64,000 nt of DNA from Nephromyces sp. MM_2019. Taxonomy: Eukaryota > Apicomplexa > Aconoidasida > Nephromycida. Below are positions 1 to 12,766 of this stretch, one piece after another; positions within the stretch are counted from its first letter, which is position 1; each line of letters begins with the position of its first letter. The DNA lies in assembly GCA_015657535.1 (NCBI GenBank), contig JADHZB010000370.1:55572-119571 (forward strand). Direction: 5' to 3'. A program made the position numbers and the translations under genes. A model generated the notes under the pieces. That model did no database searches and was not told the DNA's origin. It saw only the letters and a list, made by a program, of their open reading frames with translations.

Positions 1-138
1 ACATTTTATGCTAATCAAGGAACCTATAACACAATTCATATCTGACATATAGAACGTATTTATAACAAACAATAAGTGTGTTTCTATTATGGTGATCAAG
101 TGTTATTTTCACCAAAAGCTTTTAATCTATAAATTTAC

Positions 139-2766
139 CTACCCAGGCCAACAACAAATAAGTCTTTATAAAATGGGTTCCATTCCAAAGCTGTTACCTG
201 CAAGCTATTGCTAAAATGAGCTGGCGAATTAGCTTTCCAGAGTGTGTGATATGAGTCAACTTGAGCATCCTCTTCGCTATTAGTGGAGAATAATTTTTTA
301 AAAAAGTGGATTTCGTTGTTTTGATTAACAAGCCTTTCTAGTATCTGTGAAAACATTGATTTAGCTTTGCTTACAATTACCAAAACGGTCTAACAACTTG
401 TATAAGAGCATGTAATTCAATTAAACTGCAGTAGGGTGATTTAACACTTATAGACACATCATTGATCAAAGAAAAAAGGAAATTGTTTAGCTTCCAGAGC
501 AATTAACTAATCCATGATTATTCGTTTTACAAAGATTTGATAGGTTTTGTGTTCTAAAATATATAATATTACCATTAAGGAATTTATAAGCTTTTTTGGG
601 GCATTTATTTGATTGTCAGGATCAAATTTGAGTGGCCAGATAGAGATATTACTCAAACTAGAGTGTAGTCCCTGTTTAAATTTTCACTCAATTGACTTAA
701 TAGTATAATGAACTTCATATTTAATTGTCTTTAATTAAGTTAATTGCAAATCCAAACTAAGTTAACACAACTAACTCAACATTTCACTAATTTTGATATG
801 TTTAACACTACACTCACTAAGCTTAGGATAATATTCTAATAAAAGATGAGGCCTTAACTTACTATATTTGCATCAATGGCCTTATCTTCGTGGTGTTCTA
901 GTGAGATTTCCTGTGTATAAGCCTTGTAGATCTCGTATTGTGTCACTGATATGTGAGCGTTTAAAATATAACTATAAGTAAGTTTTATTGAATAATTATT
1001 CTGATGCTTCAATATAAAATTAATTTTTTTTGAGGCTTAGGCTTTGCATTCATATGAATGTGGTTCCTAATTACTTTTGTTTTGAAATACGTTCTATGTT
1101 ATTTCTATGAGATTTTGTAGTTTTATATAGATGAATTAAGCACCTGAACCAATAAATCGTTGTTTAGAAGATGGATTTGTTCCAACACCCTGACTTTGAT
1201 AGGACAAGATTATGAATTTCATTTTGATGGAATAAGCTATGATATTCGAATAGACTCCTATTATATATGCGAATCTTTGAACTTGGCTAATCAATATGTA
1301 TATATATATGTGACTGTAAATTAAGCCTTAATTTCAGCTATTAACTTAATCTTATATCTTTAGCTTTAGAGTTTTACATTAACAACACCTAAAATTTTTC
1401 TAAATAATAATTTCTACCTAAAAGCTAGATTATGCTGAACTAAGAATGCTAAGCAGTAGCTTCAAAAATTTTATCAAATAGGAAGATATTTGAATGCTTG
1501 TGTTTAATATTAAAACTAATTATTACTCTTCGATGAACTGGATTGTTTGGGTACTCCACTCAGCGAAATTAAACTTATTCTGAAAGTTGAAAGACTCATC
1601 TCCTGAAATTATTTCAAGCATATAGAGAACATTTGTTCAAAGTGGCTCTGGCTTTAATCAAGTATAACAACTATGTCTTGAAACCTTCATTACTTTTTGT
1701 GATCATATGAACGGATATTGAGGCAATTTAGAACTTTTGCATAAGTTAAACACCAATTTTTATCAAAAAAGGCAAATGTATTTATTCATGTGTCAAAAAC
1801 TTAGTTTCAAAATTATTCATACCATAAGATTCTTCAAGTTTACTATAAAGTTCTGAAGAGCTAAAATCTTCCTCATCGTGCTCATTATAAGTAGGGAGAG
1901 TCACTTGGCTTCAATTAAGACAGCATGTAAACATAATTTAATCAATTTATACAGAAAAAATTGCATTTCACACAGCATCTTAGCAAAAAGTGAATCATTT
2001 CATGTTAACTTGTACTATTTATAAAATTTCTGTTGACTATCTTCACCATCTATATATAAAGTGTAATTCAATTATCATTTTAGTAAAATAGTTTGCACAC
2101 TTTGCTACAAAACTCTGGCAAACATAGTATATCCATTCTCTCAACTAATTCTTAAATACTCTTTTTAACTTTTTAGTAATAAAAATTGAAAATAACTAGG
2201 AAATTTTCAAAATTTTAGCTACAAATTGTAGCTTTAGTGATGAATGACTATTTTTTATCTCAACATGACATATAAATCATTATTTGATATGAAATTGACA
2301 ATCATCGATAGAATAATTTTTATCTTTCGAACCCAACTAATCATTTACATTTAACAAAATTCAATAAAATAATAAAATATTAATGATGAATAGACTATCG
2401 AAACATATTTTTAATATTATACCATTCATTGTGGAAAATGATAAATGTATTTTGAATTTGTATTTGTTGAAATTCTTGATTGTCAAATGAAAATTGATAA
2501 ATATTGTCTGTTGACTGAGGGTTATCAACTGTAATAACTCTTTCTGAATGTTTTGCACTGGGTAAACAATGATCTTCAACATCAAGTGGCTTTTGGCCAT
2601 GTTCAAGTTTTTGTAGCTTTGACAAGCCTGACTTAATTCGAGGTCTTACAGGAGTCGATCTATAGGTTGCCAATTTATCAGTTCTGTCTCTATAACTGAG
2701 CTTATTTTCAATTTTCTGTTCGTCTCGTTTATTAGTTTGAGTGCTAGATTTCGGTTGAAAAGACAT
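139..2766 (-). CDS. DNAI1: Axonemal dynein intermediate chain 1 (N-terminal half, partial)
   Basis: Outer-arm dynein intermediate chain (IC1/IC78), which docks the motor on the axoneme. Phase-consistent exons on the minus strand: 2766-2423, 1908-1823, 1602-1527, 1193-1144, 945-863 and 344-139; two more, 671-573 and 490-398, fit by phase but are tentative. DNAI1 landmarks appear in family order: FNFAEWSTQT, then GVGTNPSSKQRF, then YEIYKAYTQEI, then ILERLVNQN, then VTALEWNP followed by DLFVVGLG at the first WD repeat. The last exon ends AG|GTAAAT, which would complete the usual Gly-Ser after VGLG. The WD-repeat half lies beyond the left edge. The start is the first ATG of the 5' exon. Identity is strong; the exons between 345 and 862 are the weak point. 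Implies a flagellated life stage. Confidence 0.85.
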
Positions 2767-5700
2767 TGTTTCACAATTGTGGTTATATATTATTCATATA
2801 CTCATTAGTATAAAGACTATTTATAATCTTTAGTAGTATTTCCACTTTTGATGATATCGAAGTCAAGACATTGAAACATCCCCAGGAAATTTTCTCAAGT
2901 AGTGTATTAGCCTAAGTTTTGAAAATATACGGTTTTTTTGATGCCTCAAATGATTTAAGTAATAATATTGTATTTGGGACAATGAGCTATTATGTCTATG
3001 AACACTAGAGTTACTAGCTTGCATCAATCAAATTGTTTGAACAAATTGGTAATCTCATTAAACTTCGATTATAAGGGAGCTGAAATCGGCTAGTGCTGTT
3101 GGCGCAAGTGTTTTGTCAAATTAAGGCTTTTTATATTAATATAGTTGGCAAGTTTTGAAATGAATAAAGAAAAGACGGAATAAAAATGCCTAAAATTGTA
3201 TTTACAGGTAATCCAAAACACAAGGGGTAAAAGATATAACCATATAGTACAAAGTCGGAAATTTGTAGATTTATTATAAGAAATTTAGTTGTTTTTAAAT
3301 CTATGAAATAACTATCAGAATTATCTTTGTTTATTTTTGTGATTGTTTGTATGAAACGGGAGAAAATTTGTAGTAAGGAATTCAGGAGAATCACAAAAAT
3401 ATATATTTATTATGATTTGAAGATCTACTAGTAAGTCCTAATTTTTTGATCTTTAATGACATGGTTTTTAACACTGATAAAGCAGGTTTTCTTAATTTAC
3501 AGGTTTTTTTTAATTTATGTAAAAATTAAATAAGATACTAGACTTAAAGGATTTATAAATCTCTTAGACAAGAGCTATGTACATTTCATTTAGTCTTCAT
3601 AGTTGTCTTTAGCAAAAAAAGTATTAATTAATTACTGAAGTTTGATTACGAGTGTACATATATTTATAAATTTTGATGTGATAGTAAACACTTTATGTAA
3701 TATGTTGTGTTTGTTTGTTAATCTGTGATTAGTGTTTTATGATATAACTACATTTGTCGAAGAATCAAAAAAGTTATTGATTCATTTTATGAATTATTTT
3801 TAAAATTACACATATTTTTCTTTTGCTTATAAATTATTTACTTTATATCAAGCGATGGTTTTAAACTCCTATTTCAATCGATAGAGTAATAAAGCAAAAA
3901 TAAATTACGGGAAATCACCAACATAAATCAAGAAATTGTTACCAAGAATAATCATAGAAAAACAATAATAAGGTTTCTTAATTTCCAGTTCCTACTCAAA
4001 TATTGTAAAACTGAATAGATTTTGTAAATTTTTTTCTTAAATTTGGAGACAATTTGAGTTTAGAGCAATACTTTGAATGATGTTACAATTTAGAAAAAGT
4101 TATATATCCGATATTTCTTGAAAGTTCATCTTTTTGTTACCAATATTTATAAGAACCAATTATTAAAAATAAAGCATAATGCACCCGAAATTTATATATT
4201 TTCAAATAATTCATATATAATAAAGCTGTTCTTGCAAATCATTTCAGTGAAGTAAAGATTTTGTAGTAACAAATGACTCACGTAAGCTAAGTATATAGTA
4301 AGTTAAATTTTCAGTGGTAGAAGTAGTATTCCCCAAACAAAAACGTATAAAACAAAAAGGCATGTAATTAAGCCCTTGATTTGGTCCATGTTGGTTGAAG
4401 ACTAACTTGGTCTGACAATGAAAAGGCAAATAGAACAAGCTACGCAATGGATCTATCTATCTTAATCATTCGTGTTAGCTAGTTAATAGTTTATAATTTG
4501 AGAAATTTGTTCTTCATAAGATTTATTTTTAATGATATTGGATTTTTATTCTTCAAATATTTATATTGCTATATAAATCGAACATGTTTTGTTTTAAAGA
4601 TCGCTAAATAAAATAAGAAATAATTAAGAATACTCAACTTTATGCAATAAATATAATCAATTTGGTTAGATGTTGATTTCCAAGATTTTAAAAAGGTGCT
4701 TTTTCCATGAGAATCTGTATCCGAGTGGTGCAGCAACAAAAACTCCCGCAATAATTATTAATATTATCTGATTATTTGAACTTTAACAAAAATTAATAAA
4801 ATAAATATTATTGAAATAATTTATTTACTAAGAATAAGCTTTGTTTTAATATATATCATCTTAATTCTACTCTATTTCAAATAGTGAATATAAAGCAATT
4901 TTCATAATTGTGTTTATGAAAACTTATCATGATTAAATACATTTATTGCAGTATATGATTTACAAAAGTTTTAGGGATATAGGTAACTTTCAAAAGTCAA
5001 TATAGACAAGTTTTAAAAGAGAATATAGATAACTTTAAGAGAGAATATACCTAGCTATCTAAAGAGAACTCATTATAGTTTATTCAAAATGGTTTTATCT
5101 TTAATTTCTATAACTTGGCTATTTCTATTGAAGCTTCGAGTTTAAATTTAGGTCAAGTCTAACATCTGAAATTAGTGGATAGCATTTCAATTAGGTTTTT
5201 ATCTAACATTTGGGAATAATCAATAGCATTTTAAGTTAATAGTATTTAGTTGAAAGGCTAAGTTAGAACTCTGCCTCTTTTCGACAACTTATGCTGATTA
5301 AATTTAGTTAAACTACAGTTAAGCATTTATAGCTCATAATTCTTCAGGATTTTTTGATAAAATATGTATATCAGTATTTTAATTAGAATTCACAATAGTA
5401 TGTGGTGTATAGCAATTTGTGTACTAATGTTACAAAAGATTTTTTACGCTCAATTAGAATATGAGTTGATAGAGATTTGAAAAAAATGTATAGTTATCAA
5501 CCTAATTCAAAAGTTTAACAAAAGGTTTTAAAGAGCTGGTTCAACCAATTTGCTTATTTTCCATAACTTATATAGCTATTTATCTATATCAACAAGAAGT
5601 GAATTGCTTTTGTCCTTAGTGAATTGAAAAGGGCAGATAGCTAAAAATTTATTAAATTGTTGTTTTCTACGATTTTCAATCGAACATTCGAAAGTTAGTT

Positions 5701-6617
5701 CATGTTTTATGTACTGAAAACCTAGTGGAAATAGCTAACAAATTTTCGAAAATATTGAATTATATCTTAGAATAATTCCAGCACTATATCGATTAATATG
5801 TTGACAAACATATCATTTCATATAAACTTTCCATCAAAATTAGATACATAGTATATTCAACTATGTGTTTTAAATTTTACAAATGAAAATTTCTAAAGGT
5901 ATTCAGAGCTTTTAATATTAATTGCAAACATGTGTTGTTGATTAGATGAAACAAGTTTATCTTTTTTTTGTAAATGCCTTTATAATAGTGATTTTAGCCT
6001 TATCAATGCTTAAAATAAACTAAACATGTATAAATAGGTATATTCTAGAAATAGAATACGCGGAGAGAAAGGATTTTCATGTTGTGAAATTAAAAAATTC
6101 AAGTGATCCGAGCTAATTGAACATAAATCTTAAATTAATTTCTGTAATTTAATTTATTTCTTGCTATGATAGAGAATTTATCTTGCTTCTTTCGAGAATA
6201 TTGTCTTGCTCTAGGCTTTGTTTCTTGATATCCTGATTTAATTGAAAATTTTATATATTGAAGATTTCACTTAGATTTATGCCTAATTTATAAAATTGTT
6301 AGGTGTAGATATGTTTAGTCATGATAATTTATAAAATTTTCATTTCATTTGCCGATAGATTAAGCTAGGTTGAGTAAGAAGGATACTAGTATGAATTTAT
6401 ATGAGGCTGTACATTAAAAGCTTATAAAAGATATAGTTATAAACCTTATGTAATATCCGACTCAAATTACGTATATTTGGATAAAGATATTTGTAGACTC
6501 TTAATATGGGCAATGATGTGTGCTCTGTCTTATTATTTATAACTATCCTGGTCATTCATTATCGTGACAAATAAGTTATGTATTTATTTATTTCAATATA
6601 TACATAGCTTAGTAGGT
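2767..6617. other. AT-rich intergenic region, no supported gene
   Basis: Separates the dynein gene from the helicase. Two minus-strand open stretches (4244-4447 and 4569-4751) lack family motifs, good splice borders and codon character, so they are not called. Short exons of an unrecognised gene cannot be excluded. Confidence 0.5.
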
Positions 6618-9522
6618 TTATGCTGTCAATGCACTACTTATATCCCTCTTAGTGCGCACGTAGTACCTACCAAAACCGATACCACTTTTATAACTGGATA
6701 GATTTTCTAAGGAGCTTCCTTGTTTGATGGCCTTTTGTATAGCCAAGGCGAAAGTTTTGTCTTGCTTTGCTATTAAGGATATAACTTTTCCTGAGTTGTA
6801 CATACGGCCTGTTCGACCAATACGGTGAAGAAAATCAATTGGATTCCTCGGGAAATCAAATAATATCACAATTTCTATATCTTCAAGATCAAGGCCTCTA
6901 GAACATATGTCAGTAGTTACAAGGATTTTTGAATTATGTTTGGCAAATGAACAGAAGTTATTCATTCTTAATTTTGGGGGAATTTTACCATGAAGTCCCT
7001 AGATGTAGGATAATAATCAAAAGTCTTATTAAAATCCTTATCAAAACAGTTATTCATACATCAATCTTTTGAAACAGATATAAAAATATTCATGGTAGTG
7101 CTCAAGATTTTATGTCTTGTGAAAAATTGGTAATAATGCCATCTATAGCCGACATATAGATTATGTAAGTTCAAAGATATAGACGCAAAAAAAAATGTTA
7201 ATAGACCTTGCAAGGAGCGTATGATAATTCAAGAAAATAAAACGTTAGATTGATGAGTCGCATAGATGTTTTCTCAATGGAATTCAATCTCAAAATGAGG
7301 TGTAATAATCATTAAATAGTAGATTTGAAATCATATAAGAGCTGAATTTATGCTAGCAAAAATTTTCAAACATATTTTTACATTTTTATAAAATTGATTA
7401 CCACAGAAGCCTTCCCAAGCTCTTTTATGAAGTGCTCACAAGCTCTACAGCTTTGTATTGTATTGCAAAATACAATCACCTTTTCATTTTTGATAGGCTG
7501 TAGAATGTCTTTAAGTAGATGAAGTTTGTCTTGTCCCTGATAAAATTATAAAAAGAAAGTCAATAACTGTCGGAAGGTATTGTTAAAACGAAAGTTTCTA
7601 CTTTTTACATTTAAATGTGTGGTAAAATTAAGAGCCATAATGAAAGTTGTTTTATGGGATATAAACATTAAAAAAAAAGGTAATACACAGAACTAAGTGG
7701 AGTTTAGTCTGATTACTTGAGTTGATAAGAACGTATAGCGTATATGTTGAGGAGCAATAAAAGAGCTTTGTAAAAGTAAATCTTCAAACTGTGGAAAATT
7801 GGTTATTGCTCGTAGTGATTTTATTAGCTCCTTTGTGGGTGAAGCAGTAGCCATGATTATTTGTGGCTAAAGTCAAAATATTAAAAATAATTAGACAATA
7901 TTGTTACAAAAAGTTTTAAATTATGCATTTTTCCTAAGCTACCTTAATCTCCACTTAGATATGTACTGAGATTTCGAATTTACTATTAAATTCTATTCTA
8001 GGAGGATAATTGGTTACTAAAGTGTAAGTTTGGAAAATGTTAAATATCAGTGTAACAGACTTGATGAATCCAATAAAACTTAAATTTAGTTATCAAATTA
8101 TAGTAAAGTAATATATCAATCTAAAAATCAGCAAAAAATAATGTTACTTTTTGTGACTGAGAGTGCCTCAATATGGTGAGCATATCTTGCTCAAATCCCT
8201 GTAGAAATTAAGATAAAAAATTAGAAATGTGAGCAAATGCAATTATTTTATTTATTAGGTCTTTGAATTAAACATAGGAAGAAGATGCCCAATTAGTGGG
8301 AAAAAATAGATTCTCAAAAATGTTTTTAAAAGCAAAGAGCCTCGATCAAAGCAAGATGGTAGTGCTATATAAGAGCCTTATAATAATAATTTGGTAGGCT
8401 AAATGTGTTATAAACCTTACGTCGAGGAATATGTCGTTAACTTCATCGATAATTAAAAATCGTATGTGATTCAAAGATAACACATTTCGCTTCAGATTTT
8501 CGACTAGCTGTTGAGGTGAAGTTACCACGATGTCGTATATATGTCCTAGAAATGAGGCTAATTTTTTTTCACCAAGTTCACTTCCCAAGAATGCGGTGGA
8601 AGAAATTTTAAGATCATGAGAAAACTGTTTGATCACTTTCAAGGTTTGGATGGTAAGCTCACGGGTTGGTGAAAGGATTACGCAACGTGGAGATCTAATC
8701 TGTCTTTTATATCCTGCGCTCGTTTCCTAACCCGATAAAGAAGTATATATAGATGCTCGATGGAGCACATTTAATTCATATCACAAAGTTTTAGTATAGT
8801 GTGTTTTCATCTGTATAGAGGCCAAGTTATAATAATAAAATGTTATAACGTACTTGATGTTTGAGTTTTTGAAGAATTGGTAATAGAAAAGCTAATGTTT
8901 TCCCAGTTCCTGTCTGTGATGAAAATAAAATGTTTTTCCCATTCAAAATTCTTGGGATTGCCAACTTTTGCACAGCCGTAGGCTCAGGATTTACTCCGAA
9001 AACCTTAGTTATTGTATACAAAATGGCTTCATTTTTTATATTCAACTCTTGAAATGCGTTACGAGAAGCTACTAAACTATTTAATAGCTTAGGAGGTGAC
9101 TTAGGAGAGTTAATAAGGGGTATTTGCGCTTCACTTTGATTGTAAGATATGTCTTTCACTCCAATGCTGGGTAGTGTGTAATTTGAATTCCCTGAAGTAA
9201 GGGATGTATCTTGAGTATTATATAGGGTATACTGAGTTTTATTATGTAGATTGTCTATAGAGTTTATTTTTTCAAATTTATCTTGATTGCCAAGTGTATT
9301 ATAGTCTAATAATGATGATGGTGCTATTCGTTCTGTGTTTTCTTTTTCTTGAATATTTTTCCTAGAGTTTGCAAATGGATTAGGCATTTCAATGGAGTTA
9401 TTTGAAGATGTCAAATTTGTTTTAGTAGGTGTTTGTGCGTAAAGATTTTCTTCAGAATCTTCTGATATGTGCCGCTTAGACTTTACGCTAAGATTTTTGT
9501 AAAGGCCATAATCAATTTCCAT
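6618..9522 (-). CDS. DEAD-box family RNA helicase with variant motif II
   Basis: Superfamily 2 ATP-dependent RNA helicase, about 563 aa in six exons, all joined at phase 0: 9522-8854, 8726-8421, 8198-8148, 7866-7717, 7536-7402, 6998-6618. A low-complexity N-terminal region of about 165 residues precedes the core. Core motifs in order: Q motif ([10 protein letters not shown], 181-190), motif [10 protein letters not shown] (201-209), Ia PTREL, Ib TSPQ, motif II DEVN (317-320) instead of DEAD, motif III region ATAS instead of [37 protein letters not shown] (about 495-502). The C-terminal tail is short. Motif II keeps the catalytic Asp-Glu but replaces Ala-Asp with Val-Asn. Divergent organellar DEAD-box proteins (DDX28/Mrh4 type) are possible relatives, but no targeting signal is clear and the RNA target is unknown. 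Confidence 0.9.
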
Positions 9523-9776
9523 TTGATCTAGGCCTTTTATTTCTATATAGCTTGATGCTATCTGTATAGAAGCAAGACTAATTATTTATTAGATAATTTT
9601 GTTCAAGGAGCTATTGATTAAATTTTTGTGTGCCTAAAGGTCATGCTAAAAGTCTTATATGGCGCTGTAGTTTAGTTAATGCGCTTTAAAATGCAGCTTA
9701 ATTTAGTCATTATATGTAATTTTACAAGTATTCATCCATATTATTATCAGTATATGTATATAAGTTACTAAATTCA

Positions 9777-11263
9777 CTAATCAATTTTTACTTCAGTTTC
9801 ATATATGATTTCCTTCAAATCTTCTTTGCATGTCATATTCATGTCCGAAAATAATTGTAGGTGATTGAGTGTAGAAATGAGGCGGCCTTTGGTAGAATTG
9901 TATTTAAAGTTATTGATAATCTATAGTGATAACACATATGTAACAATTACAATAGATGAGCATTCAAAAATAAGAATTTAAATTTGTAAGTGGTATTAGG
10001 TGATATTGAAAATATTGATTCTCATTTGTGCATAGGTTATGCAATGGTAGACTCTAATTGATATTTCAAATTGGTATTAGGTGATATTGAAAATAGGGAT
10101 TCTTATAAGTGCATGGGTGATGTAATTGATATTTCAAATAAGTTTGTGTCAGGTATTTTTTGGGATGAAAACGAACTCCCTTAAATTATTAAAATAAAAA
10201 AAATGAATATAAAACAAGAGCAAAAAGGTGCATATTTCAGAGAGATAGAGAAGAAGCTCTGGGTGAATTTAAGTGGAAGTATATAGGCCTGTGCCATTGA
10301 TAAGTTATATCAATGTGAAAGTGTGATATTAAGTACGTATTGATGTATTTAATTTACGAAAATCTCCTACTACATAAACGGGATATGGAGATAAGTTATA
10401 CTCACCCTACAAACGCTAGGGAATTTTTTTTGAGCATGCTCCCAAAGGGATTCTAGCTGACTTTGTGTTTCAGTAAGGTGGAGCAGTAAACGGATTGGTG
10501 GTATTTGATACATGTGAGTTCCTAGTTCTATTAGGTTATAATCAAAGGCAATCCTACATACACTTTCCCAACTTAAACCTGTGAATTCAGTTTGATATAA
10601 GTCATTTAGTATATACCCAGCAATCTTTTTCTTAAAGAGTTCAGGTGCTTCTTCTAAGATATCGATCGAGATTAATGGAGAGGTGTAGCCATCAACTGAA
10701 TACATTGGTGTTACAGTGTCTAGTAAAAACTCCAGGTAAATCCTATTATTATCGAGCCTAGAATTTGATTTTGTATTCGCTAAGGGCCCAAAGATCTGTT
10801 CATATGTCCTATAAACTTCGCAAACCTCAGGCTTAGATAGGTGCTTGTGTACTGCTTTAAGAGTGAGATTCGTGTGATTTCGGAAGTCATCCTCGTTATA
10901 AAAGGGTGACTGAAAATGGCCTGAAAAAGTGAAGTGGATGCATTTAGATAACCTAATAGCTTGTTATAGTCAATAATTATGGTACATGACTCAGCAATAA
11001 GTTGCGAAGCTTGCTCAATCAAGAACACGGGAATCATGTATATTGTTTATCCAATGCAAAACTCAGCATATAAATCTTGTTAGTAATTGCTTACTTATCC
11101 AATAAGGGTCAGTAGTGTCACTCGCTGCAAGGTAAAGGGAATTATGTTCAAAACCAATGCTTTGAGATTTTAATTGATTCAGCCTTAGGAATGCCATACA
11201 TACATTTGAGAAGTACAGCAGCCCAAATATAAAAAGTCTAAAGAGTTGGTTCGCGGTTAGCAT
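9777..11263 (-). CDS. Unrecognised protein, at least three exons
   Basis: I do not recognise this protein. Two exons are secure and join at phase 0: 10909-10406 (168 codons, donor GTGAGT) and 9920-9777 (47 codons plus TAG). The large exon contains a helical, charged stretch (NEDDFRNHTNLTLKAVHKHL) and a region with YRTYEQIFGPL and YLEFLLDTVTPMYS. The N terminus is unresolved. An upstream open stretch (11263 to about 11100) starts MLTANQLFRLFIFGLLYFSN, a signal-peptide-like segment, with possible donors at GTATGT or GTAAGC. A short linking exon near 11020-11000 is required but ambiguous. If the leader belongs to this gene the product enters the secretory or apicoplast route. Confidence 0.6.
9991..10140. 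repeat. Imperfect 81-bp tandem duplication
   Basis: Two copies, 9991-10071 and 10072-10140, share GGTATTAGGTGATATTGAAA and a later TAATTGATATTTCAAA. They lie in the last intron of the unrecognised gene. Confidence 0.75.
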
Positions 11264-12766
11264 ACAGTGAAACGAGGAAAAGTAAAGGGAAAAGAATGGA
11301 ATAGCTCGGTCATTTCCAGAAAGTTGATTGGATAATTTTCAGGCCAAGGATTTACTAGTTCGAAGTATTTTGGTTATATACGATTTAGTTATATTGAAAT
11401 TTTCCCCAAAGCGTGTAGGTTGAGTGCGGCAGCTGAAAAATGTAACTGCTTCACATAAATTTATTAGTCATAATATGTGAATAGCTAGATTTCTTATGAT
11501 AATCAAAATAAATAGGAGACTACAAGATGAGTTTTAACTTATAGACAATTTTACTTCTTTAACAATTATGTTTTAAAGACTTTGATAAAATAATAATGGC
11601 TTATTTAAACATTTTATCAGATATCACTTTGATTTTAAAAACTTGATTAAATGGTAATGAAAATTTTGGCTATATGGCAGTGTTTATTAGAGTAAGGACC
11701 ATTCAGTGTATTAATATAATTTTGGTAATTTAGTATTCATCATATTAAAATAAACCTTCTATAGAAATTTAGAACTTATGAAAGAAATATCTTAAATAGT
11801 TATGATAATCATCTGGAAAAAATTTTTACTTATAAGCAACACTAATATCACAAACTGTTTGAAATCACGAAGTGTTAAAAACCTTTTTGTGCTTGCTAGC
11901 GTATAAGGTGGCTCGATTTTTATTAATTTGACATATTTAGCAAATTTAACTAGGATGTTTCGGAAAGCTGATTAAATGAGATATTGTATAATTGAATAAT
12001 TTTAACCCAGAAGCATACTGGGATCTTATCCTATAATGCAACAATCTAAAACTAAGGTTCATTGTGTGATGTGAAACCGATTAAATTTTAAAAATTAATA
12101 TTATAATTTATAAGTTAGGATTTGAGAATTTATTAGAAACATGTTCTGGAAACACAATTATTTAAGAAAATTGGAACTTTATTTCATAATCGCACATTTA
12201 TTCTGCAGTGAGAATGACAATGATTTCAATATCTGAATTAATTGGATAATAGTGTAAGATCCTGACTTGTCCATTGTTTGCTGAGTGGTGAATTATTCTG
12301 AATAAAATTAGGTTTGAAATGAACTTGTTATTTTAAAAATTACTTTTTATCTATAGTTTGTAAAAATAAAATTGGCTATATAAGAAAAAAAATAAATTTA
12401 TTTTTCAATTCGTGTATTCGGGATCACAAACATTTATGGATGACAGGTAAGATAGGTTGAAAGATCTGTTTGTTTTATAAGGTATAAATAATTGGTTTAA
12501 AAATCCCAGGAATTTGTCAAGAAAATGTGTCCCTAAAAAACTGATTCCACTTATATGTAGTTAATTTGAGTATTTTGAAGTATTAATAGATGTATCATAT
12601 ATCCCTTAATTTATTTTTTTATTGATTCTTGTAAGCTTCCTATACAAGGATAAGAAATGTGGAAAAAAGGATGTGGATGGATTCAGTTCATTTCGATTCT
12701 GGAATGATGGGAAATATAGAGTTTAGTTATTTATCTTAGACAAATGGAATCTCCAGTCAAAAATAA
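11264..12766. other. AT-rich spacer, nothing recognised
   Basis: Between the TypA stop codon and the 5' end of the unrecognised gene. No coding stretch, RNA or repeat was recognised; it should hold the TypA 3' UTR and the neighbour's promoter. Confidence 0.5.

Noticed and set aside
4244..4751. Two adjacent minus-strand open stretches
   Set aside because: No splice-consistent join, no family motif and AT-driven composition.
10201..10300. Alternative last exon with a hydrophobic tail for the gene at 9.8-11.3 kb
   Set aside because: The acceptor at 9921 gives a better coding exon with matching phase and a natural stop.
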